NCBI RefSeq assembly: GCF_024345795.1
Contig: NZ_JAGQBU010000001.1
Location: forward strand, 182,015 to 246,014
DNA from: Synechococcus sp. J7-Johnson
GTDB taxonomy: Bacteria; Cyanobacteriota; Cyanobacteriia; PCC-6307; Cyanobiaceae
DNA: 64,000 nucleotides
Direction: 5' to 3'
Positions within the stretch are counted from its first letter, which is position 1. Every line of letters starts with the position of its first letter. The position numbers were made by a program, and so were the translations under genes. Under the pieces are notes generated by a model. That model was given only the letters and a program-made list of their open reading frames with translations, was not told where the DNA came from and ran no database searches. This document shows positions 17,951-25,972 of this stretch, piece by piece.

Positions 17951-19309
17951 TCAGAGACCGGTTAGGGGCCAGGCGCGGGTGGAGGCGATCAAGGCCTCGT
18001 CGGGGAGGGCATCACTGCGGCGCACCTCAGCCTGGCGTGACTCCGCCACGGTGCGCTGCAGAGCCTCCCCCATGGCCTCCCTCAGCACCGGGCTGGCCTC
18101 GAACGCCCGCACCGCCTCCGAGAGGGTCTGGGGAAGCCGCGGCGCCACGGCGGCAGACGCGGCGGCAGGATCGCCCGAAAGCGGCGGCGGCAGGGGCCTG
18201 GGTTGCTGCAGGGCGTTCTGCACCATCGCCAGCACAGACCCCACCAGCAGATAGGGGTTGGCGCTGAGATCGGCCACTTTGAGCTCCAGGTGGCCGGGCT
18301 CGCCCCCGCCGGCCGGCACCAGGCGCAGGGCCGCCTCCCGGTTCTCCACCCCCCAGACCTGGAAAGGCGCCGCCCAGCGGCCCGGTGCCAGCCGCTTGTA
18401 CGAGACCGCCAGGGCGCAGGCCAGGGGCATCAGGGCCGGCAGCTGCTCCAGCAGACCCGCCAGCAGCGCTTCCCCCCGGGCCGTGAGGCCAGCGGTGCCC
18501 GTGCCGCCACCGAGAAGGGGCACACCCTGGTCCGCCACGCTCAGGTGCAGATGGCCGCCATTGCCCACCAGATCAGCCGTCACCACAGGGGCAAAGCTGC
18601 AGATCCAGCCAAAGCGACGGCTCACCTGCTGGATCACCAGGCGCGCCGCCACCAGGCGATCGGCGGCCTCGAGCGGCGGCGCCGGCGCCAGCGCCAGCTC
18701 GAACTGGCCGGCGCCGTACTCCGGGTGCAGCTGCAGCCAGGAGAGCTCGGCCGCATCGAGGGCCTCGGCCACGGCAGTGAGGTAATCGAACCCCTGCACC
18801 AGCCGATCAGCGCCGTAGGGGCCGCCCACCACCGCCGGACTCCAGCCCCCGGCACCGCCAACCGGCTGGGGCAACCCCACCATCCACTCGATCTCGAAAC
18901 CGGCCAGGGCGCTCAGGCCGGCAGCCGCGAAAGCCGCCTGCTGCCGGGCGCAGAAGCCGCGCTGATCCAGGGCATAGACCTCACCATCGCGGCCATGGCG
19001 AACGCCCGGAGCCCAGGCCCAGCCGGAGGCAGGGTCGAGCGGGCGCAGCGCTGTGAGATCGGGCTTCAGGCGCAGGTCGCCATCAGGGCGGGCCAGGCTC
19101 TGCTGCGGATCGATCAGGCCCGTGGCCCCGAAGGCATCGGCCACCGGTGAAAAGCCCACTCCCTGGCTTGCCACCAGCGCCAACCGCTCCAGCGGCACCA
19201 CCTTCACCAGCACCGATCCGGCGTGATTCACGAAGGTGATCGCCAGCCGGCGCAGGCCGCGCTCCAGCAGTGCGGTGGTCTGGGCAGTGGCGCTGGGGAG
19301 GTCCGGCAC
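17951..19309 (-). CDS. Glutamine-synthetase-family amide ligase (not canonical GlnA)
   Basis: 452 residues with GS catalytic blocks: GFEIEWMVG (metal Glu), HPEYGAGQFELAL, GNGGHLHLS (ATP/His block), AVSYKRLAPGRWAAPFQVWG, ENREAALRLVP and ELKVADLSANPYL. The canonical C-terminal adenylylation Tyr loop (NLYDLP) of GlnA is not seen. The divergence resembles gamma-glutamyl-amine ligases (PuuA/GlnT group), which couple glutamate to amines, rather than the housekeeping enzyme. Start at the ATG at 19309, 51 bp from the divergent isochorismatase-like gene, so the two share a control region. It heads an operon with the transglutaminase-like gene. Confidence 0.85.
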   Translation of the reverse strand: MPDLPSATAQTTALLERGLRRLAITFVNHAGSVLVKVVPLERLALVASQGVGFSPVADAFGATGLIDPQQSLARPDGDLRLKPDLTALRPLDPASGWAWAPGVRHGRDGEVYALDQRGFCARQQAAFAAAGLSALAGFEIEWMVGLPQPVGGAGGWSPAVVGGPYGADRLVQGFDYLTAVAEALDAAELSWLQLHPEYGAGQFELALAPAPPLEAADRLVAARLVIQQVSRRFGWICSFAPVVTADLVGNGGHLHLSVADQGVPLLGGGTGTAGLTARGEALLAGLLEQLPALMPLACALAVSYKRLAPGRWAAPFQVWGVENREAALRLVPAGGGEPGHLELKVADLSANPYLLVGSVLAMVQNALQQPRPLPPPLSGDPAAASAAVAPRLPQTLSEAVRAFEASPVLREAMGEALQRTVAESRQAEVRRSDALPDEALIASTRAWPLTGL

Positions 19310-19360
19310 GGCAAGGCAGCCACGGGCCAGGAATCATTGCCCGATTCGGTAACAGAGGCC

Positions 19361-20023
19361 ATGGTGGAGGCCGCGGCCCCTGCTCCCTTGGCTCCCACGG
19401 CCCTGCTCCTGGTTGACATCCAGAACGGCACCTGCGGACCGGCCGGTCCCACCGGCAGCGCTGGAGCCATCCAGCCATCCACGCTGCCGCATCCGCCGCA
19501 GCCACCCCGGCCTTCCCGACCGCACGGCTTCGACGCCCACTTCCAGGCGACGGTCCTCCCCCGGCTGGAGCAGGCGCTGGGCTACGCCCGCTCGAGCGGC
19601 CTGGAGGTGATCCACACCGTGATCGCCAACCTCACCGCCGACGGCCGCGACCGCAGCCTCGACTACAAACGCTCCGGTCTGGGCTTTGCCCCAGGCAGCT
19701 GGGAGGCCCGGGTGATCGATGCCCTAGCTCCCTGGCCCGATGAACTGGTGCTGCCGAAGAGTTCCTCGTCCCCCTTCAACTCCACCAGCCTCGATTACCT
19801 GCTGCGCAACATCGGCATCACCCAGCTGGTGGTGGCGGGCTTGCTCAGCGATCAATGCATCGATCACACCGTCAAGGATGCGGCCGATCGCGGCTACGAA
19901 GTGATCTGCCTGATCGATGCCTGCATGGCCGAATCAGCCGAGCGGCACCGGGCTGCCATGAGCTGCTTCCAGGGCTACTGCCGGCAGATCAGCGTGGCTG
20001 AGTTCATCAGCACGTTCGTTTGA
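19361..20023 (+). CDS. Isochorismatase-like cysteine hydrolase
   Basis: About 220 residues of the isochorismatase/nicotinamidase superfamily. The Asp-Lys-Cys triad appears as LLVDIQNG (Asp), VLPKSSSSPFNST (Lys) and VAGLLSDQCIDHTVKDA (Cys), with the cis-peptide strand preceding the Cys. The family hydrolyses amides such as nicotinamide, N-carbamoyl amines and biuret, or vinyl ethers. I used the ATG at 19361 because the frame upstream overlaps the divergent ligase gene antisense. A Pro/Gly-rich insertion of about 30 residues separates the first strand from the rest. Divergent from the GS-family ligase, suggesting shared regulation and perhaps a shared nitrogenous substrate. Confidence 0.87.
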   Translation: MVEAAAPAPLAPTALLLVDIQNGTCGPAGPTGSAGAIQPSTLPHPPQPPRPSRPHGFDAHFQATVLPRLEQALGYARSSGLEVIHTVIANLTADGRDRSLDYKRSGLGFAPGSWEARVIDALAPWPDELVLPKSSSSPFNSTSLDYLLRNIGITQLVVAGLLSDQCIDHTVKDAADRGYEVICLIDACMAESAERHRAAMSCFQGYCRQISVAEFISTFV

Positions 20024-20041
20024 ATCGGAGTTCCAGAGACT

Positions 20042-20437
20042 TCACTGAGCTTTCACTGCCTCTCCGGCTCCTGAACCCGTCTCGGGAAGTGGTGGACACT
20101 CCAGGTTCCCCTGCCAGGACCCCCCACCGTTCGGATTGGCCGTCCAGACGATGCCCGGGCGGCCGTCACGCACCACTGCCTTGCACGAGCGCCGCGCTCC
20201 GGCGGGGGTGGTGAGCAGAGCCTCGCCGCTCTGGCAGCTGTATACCTCCTTCAGACCCTTACCACTGGCGGCACAACCGCTCAAATTGGAGAAGTTCACC
20301 CTTGAACCATCCTCCATCACTTTCTTGCCGAGATAGATGGCAAACGAGGTGGGATCGGGCTTGAAGGGCAGGGCGAGGGCCGCCAGCGGCAAGCTGATCA
20401 CCGAGATGGCGAGCGCGGCCTGAAACGTGTGGCGCAT
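20042..20437 (-). CDS. Small exported Cys-containing protein of unknown function
   Basis: 131 residues, unrecognised. The N-terminus is a clear signal peptide (MRHTFQAALAISVISLP, then LAALALPFKP). The mature part has four Cys (in SGCAAS, YSCQSG, RSCKAV and LECPPL), which could form two disulfides, so a periplasmic or extracellular location is likely. It ends 18 bp from the isochorismatase-like gene, convergent to it, and starts 48 bp downstream of the moaA stop on the same strand, so read-through from moaA is possible. Confidence 0.7.
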   Translation of the reverse strand: MRHTFQAALAISVISLPLAALALPFKPDPTSFAIYLGKKVMEDGSRVNFSNLSGCAASGKGLKEVYSCQSGEALLTTPAGARRSCKAVVRDGRPGIVWTANPNGGGSWQGNLECPPLPETGSGAGEAVKAQ

Positions 20438-20485
20438 GGATAGGAAAGCGATTGACAGCTGAGCGCATGGGCGTCAGAAGAATCA

Positions 20486-21562
20486 TCACCCCCCCAGATA
20501 GGCCATTTCAGCGTGGGAGCGTTGAATTGTGACGGTCCCTGAAGAATGCTCTTCGGCGCGCTCCTCGCTGTAACGGTCGTGGCGCCGGCCCCAGAGACTC
20601 CGCATGGCCCCGCTCAGGCTCTCCCCAGCGGCTGAAGGCGAGCGCAACCAGGGCTTGAGATCCAGGCCGCTGGAGGCGAACAGGCAGGTGTAAGCCACAC
20701 CGTCGGCGGTGATGCGGAGCCGGTCGCAGTCGCCGCAGAAGGGGGCCGAGATCGAAGCCACCACGGCGAGATGCCCCCCGCCATCGCGGTAGCGCCAGCG
20801 GCTGGCCGTGCCATGGGCCTGGCGGCCCAGGGGCTCAAGCGGCCAGTAGGCGCCGATCCGGCGCACCATCTCGGCGGCGGGCAGCACCAGATCCGGCTGC
20901 CAGCCGTTGCGGTTGCCCACGTCCATGAACTCGATCAGCCGCAGCTCGATTCCCCGTTGCCGGGCCAGCTCCGCCAGGAGCAGCAGCTGATCCTCGTTGC
21001 GGCCGCGGGCGATCACGGCGTTGAGCTTGAGAGCGCCCCTGGCGGGATCGAAACCAGCGCCAGAGGCATGGTCGAGGGCCCTGAGCACCTTCTCGAGCAC
21101 GGCCTCTCCAGCCATTGCCCCACCGGCGAGGCCCGCCATGCGCGCCACGCTGGCGCCATCAGTGCCATCGAGGCTCACGGTGATCCGATCCAGGCCCGCT
21201 GCCCGCAGTTCCCGGGCCCGCTCTGCGCTGAGCAACACCCCATTGGTGGTGAGAGCGATCTCGCTCAGCCCCGACGAACCTGAGCCGTCCCGCGCTCCGC
21301 GCAGGGGCCGCAGGGCCGCCACCAGCTCCTCCAGACCCATGTGCAGCAGGGGCTCACCGCCGGTCAGCCGCAACCTGCTGAAGCCCAGCTCCGCCGCCGC
21401 GCCCACCAGCCGGAGCCGCTCCGCCTGGGTCAGCAGCTCCGGAGGGTCATGGCTGTCCGGGCAGCAGTAGGGGCAGGCAAGGTTGCAACGGGCGGTGAGG
21501 GAGAGACGCAACACTCCTGGCGGGCGGCCCAGTTGATCGAGGGGAGGGGTCGGAGCTGCCAC
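20486..21562 (-). CDS. moaA: GTP 3',8-cyclase MoaA
   Basis: Radical SAM enzyme for the first step of molybdopterin synthesis. The N-terminal cluster motif is LTARCNLACPYC (CxxxCxxC), followed by RLTGGEPLL and TTNGVLLS. The C-terminal second 4Fe-4S site is CGDCDRLRITADG with a third Cys in YTCLF, and the protein ends in the conserved Gly-Gly (YLGG), which is essential in MoaA. The frame is open far upstream and the first ATG near homology (21664) would overlap mobA by 68 bp. I prefer the GTG at 21562, about 12 residues before LGRPPGVLRLSL and 34 bp downstream of the mobA stop. Probably co-transcribed with mobA. Confidence 0.9.
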   Translation of the reverse strand: MAAPTPPLDQLGRPPGVLRLSLTARCNLACPYCCPDSHDPPELLTQAERLRLVGAAAELGFSRLRLTGGEPLLHMGLEELVAALRPLRGARDGSGSSGLSEIALTTNGVLLSAERARELRAAGLDRITVSLDGTDGASVARMAGLAGGAMAGEAVLEKVLRALDHASGAGFDPARGALKLNAVIARGRNEDQLLLLAELARQRGIELRLIEFMDVGNRNGWQPDLVLPAAEMVRRIGAYWPLEPLGRQAHGTASRWRYRDGGGHLAVVASISAPFCGDCDRLRITADGVAYTCLFASSGLDLKPWLRSPSAAGESLSGAMRSLWGRRHDRYSEERAEEHSSGTVTIQRSHAEMAYLGG

Positions 21563-21596
21563 ATCTGCCCGGCCTGGGCGGCCGGCTGCCGGGGGC

Positions 21597-22277
21597 TCAG
21601 CCTGGCGCAGACCCGCTGAAACCGTCGCCTGGCCCTGGCCCGCAATCGCCAGGCGTGTTGGCATTGAGCAGCTGGGCTGGATCGAGCTCCACGACACTGA
21701 CGCAGCGGGTCTGCTCGAGCCAGCGCAGCAGGCTGCGCCCGCCCCGGCCGGTGAAGGCCTCTGCTGACGCCCGGTTGGAGGGGGTGGCCGGATAGAGACC
21801 CAGCAGAGGCTGCAGCCGACGGCCATCGTGGGCCAGATGAATGGTGTCGGGATCGAAGCCAGCCTCGGCAGCCGCCACCAGGACCCGCAGGCTCTCGAGC
21901 TCCAGCCGGGGCATGTCCACCGGGGCGAGCAGCAGGCGCTGGCCGGGGTGGAGCGCCATCAGCCGGGTGAGGGCCAGCAGCGGCCCCTCCCGGGGTGGCG
22001 GCTCCAGCAGCACCTCGATCTCCAGCCCGAGCCGCTCGTTCAACTCACGGGCAAGGTGGCCGTGGGCGCGATGGCGGCTCACCAGGGTGAGCGGCGCCCC
22101 GAGGCCGGCCAGCAGCCGCAGGGCCTGCTCCAGCCATGTGCCGCCGTTGGGGTGGCTCAGCAGGGCCTTGTCGGTGCCCATGCGCCGGCTGTCGCCGCCG
22201 CTGAGCAGGCAGGCCCGCAGCGGGGCCGGCTCCGGTCTGGGGTCAAGGCGCGACGGGCCGCCGGCTGATCCGCTCAT
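21597..22277 (-). CDS. mobA: Molybdenum cofactor guanylyltransferase MobA
   Basis: 226 residues of a nucleotidyltransferase fold. The nucleotide loop is LLSGGDSRRMGTDKALL (the GGxSxRMGxDKA family motif) and the metal Asp lies in LAPVDMPRLELESL. It attaches GMP to Mo-molybdopterin to give the bis-MGD form used by NarB and the YdeP-like enzyme in this window. Starts at the ATG at 22277; upstream on the same strand is a truncated hydrolase fragment. Followed by moaA, probably as an operon. Confidence 0.88.
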   Translation of the reverse strand: MSGSAGGPSRLDPRPEPAPLRACLLSGGDSRRMGTDKALLSHPNGGTWLEQALRLLAGLGAPLTLVSRHRAHGHLARELNERLGLEIEVLLEPPPREGPLLALTRLMALHPGQRLLLAPVDMPRLELESLRVLVAAAEAGFDPDTIHLAHDGRRLQPLLGLYPATPSNRASAEAFTGRGGRSLLRWLEQTRCVSVVELDPAQLLNANTPGDCGPGPGDGFSGSAPG

Positions 22278-22333
22278 GGACGAACTGAAGCACGGTCGCG
22301 ATCACGGCTCCTTGCTCGCCATCACGGAAGAGC

Positions 22334-22501
22334 TCATGGCCGCAGCGGCGGAGGCTCACAACTCATTGAGGGCATCGGCACCTGCACCACGAGGCCGAGC
22401 TGGATCAGGGCTGGCTCCAGGGAGCTGAAGGTGGCTGTGCTGCCGCAGAAGCCATGCAGCAGCAGCAGACCAACCGGGCACCCGAGGGGCTGGCAGCTCA
22501 C
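22334..22501 (-). pseudogene. Alpha/beta-hydrolase N-terminal fragment
   Basis: A 55-codon frame starting with a GTG that overlaps the TGA of the PsiE-like gene (GTGA arrangement). It encodes VGLLLLHGFCGSTATFSSL, then LEPALIQLGLVVQV and PMPSM. The LLLLHGFxGS stretch is the oxyanion-hole HG motif of alpha/beta hydrolases, followed by the expected helix (LxPAL) and the next strand. After that the frame becomes Pro-rich and stops; no nucleophile GxSxG or later segment is found before mobA. Probably a truncated gene. The FCGSTATFSS stretch also resembles the CrcB fluoride channel, an alternative I consider less likely. Confidence 0.45.
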
Positions 22502-23040
22502 TGGTTAAAGAAGGGCCCCGACCTCATCCGCTCGGAAACCTTGGCTTCCGGATCCACCCCGGCGAAGGTGGGCGGCAGCCAGACCCTCACCACCATCAAA
22601 ACGGCCATGGTGATCAGGAACATGCAGACCGCCAGGATCTGGTGCCAGTCGGTTTCCAGCACACCGTTCACGATCACCTCCCGCAGCACCGACACGATCG
22701 CGATCTCCACAGACACGCCGATAGACACCCGCTGCTCCTGCAGATAAATGATCAGCAGGCGGAACAATTCCACCAGGATCAGGATGAAGAGGATGTCGGC
22801 GGTGATCGCGTGGAACTGCGGCGCCGAGAGCAGCGTCGAGAAGAGGATGCGCATCTGCAGCACCATCACGCAGAACAGGCCCACGCAGAGCAAGACCGCG
22901 ATCAGATCCTGAATCGCCTCTAGCGACTGGACTATCTGGACACGGCGGAACTGCTGGTACCAGGGCACCACGCTGGGGGGTGGGACGAGTGGCCGCTCGA
23001 CGGTGATTTGATCGACGGCATTGGGGATGCTCGTGCTCAC
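22498..23040 (-). CDS. PsiE-like integral membrane protein
   Basis: 180 residues with four predicted transmembrane helices: about 45-70 (LIAVLLCVGLFCVMVL), 80-100 (DILFILILVELFRLLII), 115-135 and 140-160 (ILAVCMFLITMAVLMVV). The block ILVELFRLLIIYLQEQRVS is typical of the phosphate-starvation-inducible PsiE family, whose function is unknown. Divergent from narB with about 155 bp between. It has no obvious link with nitrate reduction beyond location. Confidence 0.78.
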   Translation of the reverse strand: MSTSIPNAVDQITVERPLVPPPSVVPWYQQFRRVQIVQSLEAIQDLIAVLLCVGLFCVMVLQMRILFSTLLSAPQFHAITADILFILILVELFRLLIIYLQEQRVSIGVSVEIAIVSVLREVIVNGVLETDWHQILAVCMFLITMAVLMVVRVWLPPTFAGVDPEAKVSERMRSGPFFNQ

Positions 23041-23194
23041 AGGGTTCAGGCTCTTGGGCCGGGGATCAGTGGGCGAACCTTACGCGGCATTTTTCTTATG
23101 GGTCAACCGGCGATTGATGAGCTTCGTTGATTGGCGCCATAGGCCTTGCCCTCACTCCGACTTCGCCCGTCTCCAACGCAGCCCATGGGTCAGC

Positions 23195-25366
23195 ATGGAG
23201 AGCGACTCCCGTTGCACCACCTGCCCAGTGCCCGCTCCCGCCAAGGCTCAATGCCCCTACTGCGGGGTCGGCTGTGGCCTGGAGCTCAAACCACCGGCAG
23301 CGGACACCCCAGCCCAAGCCGAGGCGATCTGGACCGTCCGGGGTGACCGGCAGCATCCCTCCTCCCTCGGCCAGGTGTGCGTGAAGGGGGCCACCGTGAC
23401 CGAAACCCTTCACCACAACCGCCTCACCACACCGTTGTGGCGCGAACAGCGCGACCAACCCTTTGAGGCGATCAGCTGGGAGCGGGCCTTCACGATTCTG
23501 GTGGAGCGAATTCAGGCGATTCAGGCCGAGCGGGGATCCAGCGCCATCGCTATGTACGGCTCCGGCCAGTTCCTCACCGAGGACTACTACGTCGCCAACA
23601 AACTGATCAAAGGGGCCCTGGGCACGAACAATTTCGATGCCAATTCACGGCTGTGCATGAGCTCGGCGGTGTCGGGCTACAAGCTCAGCCTGGGCTCCGA
23701 TGGCCCCCCCTGCTGCTACGACGACCTCGACCTGGCCGAAACGGTGGTGCTGATCGGCACCAACACGGCCGAATGCCATCCCGTGCTTTTCCAGCGACTG
23801 CTGAAGCGCAAGCGCCGCCAGAAAGAGGCGCTGCAACTTGTCGTTATTGATCCCCGTGCCACCGCCACCAGCGATGTGGCCGACCTGCACCTGGCCATTC
23901 GCCCCGGCACAGATCTGGTGCTGCTGCACGGTGTGGGTCATCTGCTGCTGGAGAGGGGTGCCGTTGACCCTGAGCGGGTGGCGGCCACGGCCGACGGCTT
24001 CTCTGAGCTGGCGGCCCTCTGGGCCGGCTGGACACCGGAGAGGGTCTGCGCCCTCTGCGGGATCGAGGAAGAGGCGCTGCGGCAACTGGCGGCGCTCTGG
24101 GCCGCCAGTTCCGGGGTGCTCAGCCTCTGGTCGATGGGGGTGAACCAGAGCGTGGAGGGCACCGCCACCGTGGCGGGGATCATCAACCTGCATCTGGTCA
24201 GCCGCCAGATCGGCAAACCCGGCGCCGGACCCTTCTCGCTCACCGGGCAGCCCAATGCCATGGGCGGACGGGAAGCAGGCGGGCTGGCCGCGCTGCTGCC
24301 TGGGTACCGCTCGATCCATGAAGCCAGCCACCGCGCCCAGATCGAGCAGCACTGGGCCTTCCCCCCAGGCGCGATCTCCGAGCGCGATGGCCTCTCGGTG
24401 TGGGAGCAGATCGAGGCGATGGAACGCGGCGAGCTGGGCCTGTGGTGGGTGGCGGCCACCAACCCGCTGGTGAGCCTGCCCTGGCTGGATCGGGTGCGCC
24501 AGGCTGTGGCCCGCTGCCCCCTGGTGGTGCTGAGCGAGGCCTACGCCGGCACCGAAACCGAAGCGGTGGCCCATCTGGTGCTACCTGCCGCCCAGTGGAG
24601 CGAAAAGGTGGGCGTGATGACCAACTCGGAGCGCCGGGTCACCCTCTCCGAGGCCTTCCGGGAGCCCCCGGGCGAAGCCCGCCCCGACTGGTCCATCTTT
24701 GCGGAAGTGGGCCGGCGGCTGGGCTTTGGCCAGCAGTTCGCCTACGGCTCCTCAGCTGAGGTCTACGCCGAGTTCGCGGCGATCACCGCTGGGCGGGTCT
24801 GTGACCACAGCGGTCTCAGCCACAGCCTGCTGACCGAGCACGGACCCCAGCAGTGGCCCTTCCCGGCCGGCACGGCGGCGGGGGGCGGCCAGGCGCGGCT
24901 GCACACCCAGGGCGTCTACCCCACCGCCAACGGCAAAGCCCGCCTGGTGGCCCAGCAACCCCTGGGGCTGGGGGAGCCGCCGGATACCGGCTTCCCACTG
25001 GTGCTCACGGTGGGGCGCTACCTCGGCCACTGGCACACCATGACCCGCACCGTCCATGTGGAGCGGGTGCGCCGCAGCCACCCTGAACCCCTGCTGGAGA
25101 TCCACCCGGCTGACGCCGAGCGCTGCAACCTCGACGATGGCGGTCTGGCCCGGGTGAGCTCCCGCCGCGGCGATCTGAAGGTGAAGGTGCAGATCAGCGA
25201 TCGGATTCGCCCGGGCACCGTGTTCCTGCCGATGCACTGGGGTGCCGCCCAGGAGCAGGCCTGTGAGGCCAACCGGCTGATGCATGCCCTGGGCTGCCCG
25301 ATCTCGAAACAACCCGAACTCAAGGCCGCCGCCGTGCGGGTGGAGCGGGCCGAGACAGCTGGCTAG
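23195..25366 (+). CDS. narB: Ferredoxin-nitrate reductase NarB
   Basis: Cytoplasmic/thylakoid-associated assimilatory nitrate reductase, about 723 residues, reducing nitrate to nitrite with ferredoxin. The 4Fe-4S site is CPYCGVGCG (Cys20, 23, 27) with the fourth Cys in QVCVKG. Mo-bisMGD binding blocks include AMYGSGQFLTEDYYV, DANSRLCMSSAVSGY (active-site region; Cys is the expected Mo ligand), IGTNTAECHPV, GPFSLTGQPNAMGGRE and the C-terminal MTRTVHVERV and FLPMHWG. Chosen start is the ATG at 23195, 20 residues before the cluster; the frame is open to 23021, but upstream residues overlap the divergent gene. Convergent with the Crp-family gene, 3 bp apart. No good NtcA site was found between 23041 and 23194. 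Confidence 0.95.
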   Translation: MESDSRCTTCPVPAPAKAQCPYCGVGCGLELKPPAADTPAQAEAIWTVRGDRQHPSSLGQVCVKGATVTETLHHNRLTTPLWREQRDQPFEAISWERAFTILVERIQAIQAERGSSAIAMYGSGQFLTEDYYVANKLIKGALGTNNFDANSRLCMSSAVSGYKLSLGSDGPPCCYDDLDLAETVVLIGTNTAECHPVLFQRLLKRKRRQKEALQLVVIDPRATATSDVADLHLAIRPGTDLVLLHGVGHLLLERGAVDPERVAATADGFSELAALWAGWTPERVCALCGIEEEALRQLAALWAASSGVLSLWSMGVNQSVEGTATVAGIINLHLVSRQIGKPGAGPFSLTGQPNAMGGREAGGLAALLPGYRSIHEASHRAQIEQHWAFPPGAISERDGLSVWEQIEAMERGELGLWWVAATNPLVSLPWLDRVRQAVARCPLVVLSEAYAGTETEAVAHLVLPAAQWSEKVGVMTNSERRVTLSEAFREPPGEARPDWSIFAEVGRRLGFGQQFAYGSSAEVYAEFAAITAGRVCDHSGLSHSLLTEHGPQQWPFPAGTAAGGGQARLHTQGVYPTANGKARLVAQQPLGLGEPPDTGFPLVLTVGRYLGHWHTMTRTVHVERVRRSHPEPLLEIHPADAERCNLDDGGLARVSSRRGDLKVKVQISDRIRPGTVFLPMHWGAAQEQACEANRLMHALGCPISKQPELKAAAVRVERAETAG

Positions 25367-25369
25367 GAA

Positions 25370-25972
25370 TCAGCCGATCGGCAGCATCGCCTCCACCAGC
25401 TCAGGCGATAGGCGCAACACAGGAGGGCCACTGCCGGCGGGATGGTCGTCCACCAAGCCCGACTGACGCAACCGCGTGAACATCTTGGTGACTGTGACGC
25501 GGGTGTTGCCGATCAACTCAGCCAGGCGCTCATGGGTGATCCGGATCGGCAGCTCGTACCAGAGGCCATTGCGACGACCCATCCGCTCCACCAGCAACGC
25601 CAGCAGCGCCCTCAGTCGCTTTTCGGTGTCGGGGTGATGGCGGATCATCAACAGTTCCAGGGTCCAGGTGCTGAGATCCGTGAGATCGCCCAGCTCTTCC
25701 CTGCGCTCGACCCGCTCGATCCGCACCAGGGTGAGGGCTTCGAGGCCAACCCAATCGCGGCGAAGGGTCAGGGCATCGCAGACATCATCCGGCTGCAGAA
25801 AGCCGATCGTGATTTCCTGGCCCGAGGAGGCAAGCAGAAACACCCGGAGGATGCCGGAGAGGACCCGCATCGGCGAGGTGGCGGCAGCGTGGCCGCCATC
25901 AAGCAGCAGGGTCTGGCCAACGGCCATTGAAAGCTGGCAGAAGGACTGATGAGCCGGAAGAGCTGTCCTCAC
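25370..25972 (-). CDS. Crp/Fnr-family transcriptional regulator
   Basis: 200 residues. A cyclic-nucleotide-binding-like beta domain (LSGILRVFLLASSGQEITIGFLQPDDV, split) is followed by a C-terminal winged helix: ITHERLAELIGNTRVTVTKM, then FTRLRQSGLVDD. The HTH is close in form to that of NtcA (IGSTRVTVTR type). The protein is shorter than NtcA (about 222 residues) and lacks a clear N-terminal start to the cupin barrel, so it is a paralogue rather than NtcA itself. Its ATG overlaps the nrtD stop by 4 bp, making it the last gene of nrtABCD and suggesting nitrate-induced expression and a role in nitrogen control (inference). The alternative start at 25924 is less likely because coupling favours 25972. 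Confidence 0.85.
   Translation of the reverse strand: MRTALPAHQSFCQLSMAVGQTLLLDGGHAAATSPMRVLSGILRVFLLASSGQEITIGFLQPDDVCDALTLRRDWVGLEALTLVRIERVERREELGDLTDLSTWTLELLMIRHHPDTEKRLRALLALLVERMGRRNGLWYELPIRITHERLAELIGNTRVTVTKMFTRLRQSGLVDDHPAGSGPPVLRLSPELVEAMLPIG

Noticed and set aside
22334..22501. Reading the fragment as a CrcB fluoride channel piece
   Set aside because: FCGSTATFSS fits CrcB, but LLLLHG before it and the LxPAL helix plus strand after it fit an alpha/beta hydrolase better.
23041..23194. NtcA site upstream of narB
   Set aside because: No sequence within one mismatch of GTA-N8-TAC was found in this interval by eye.
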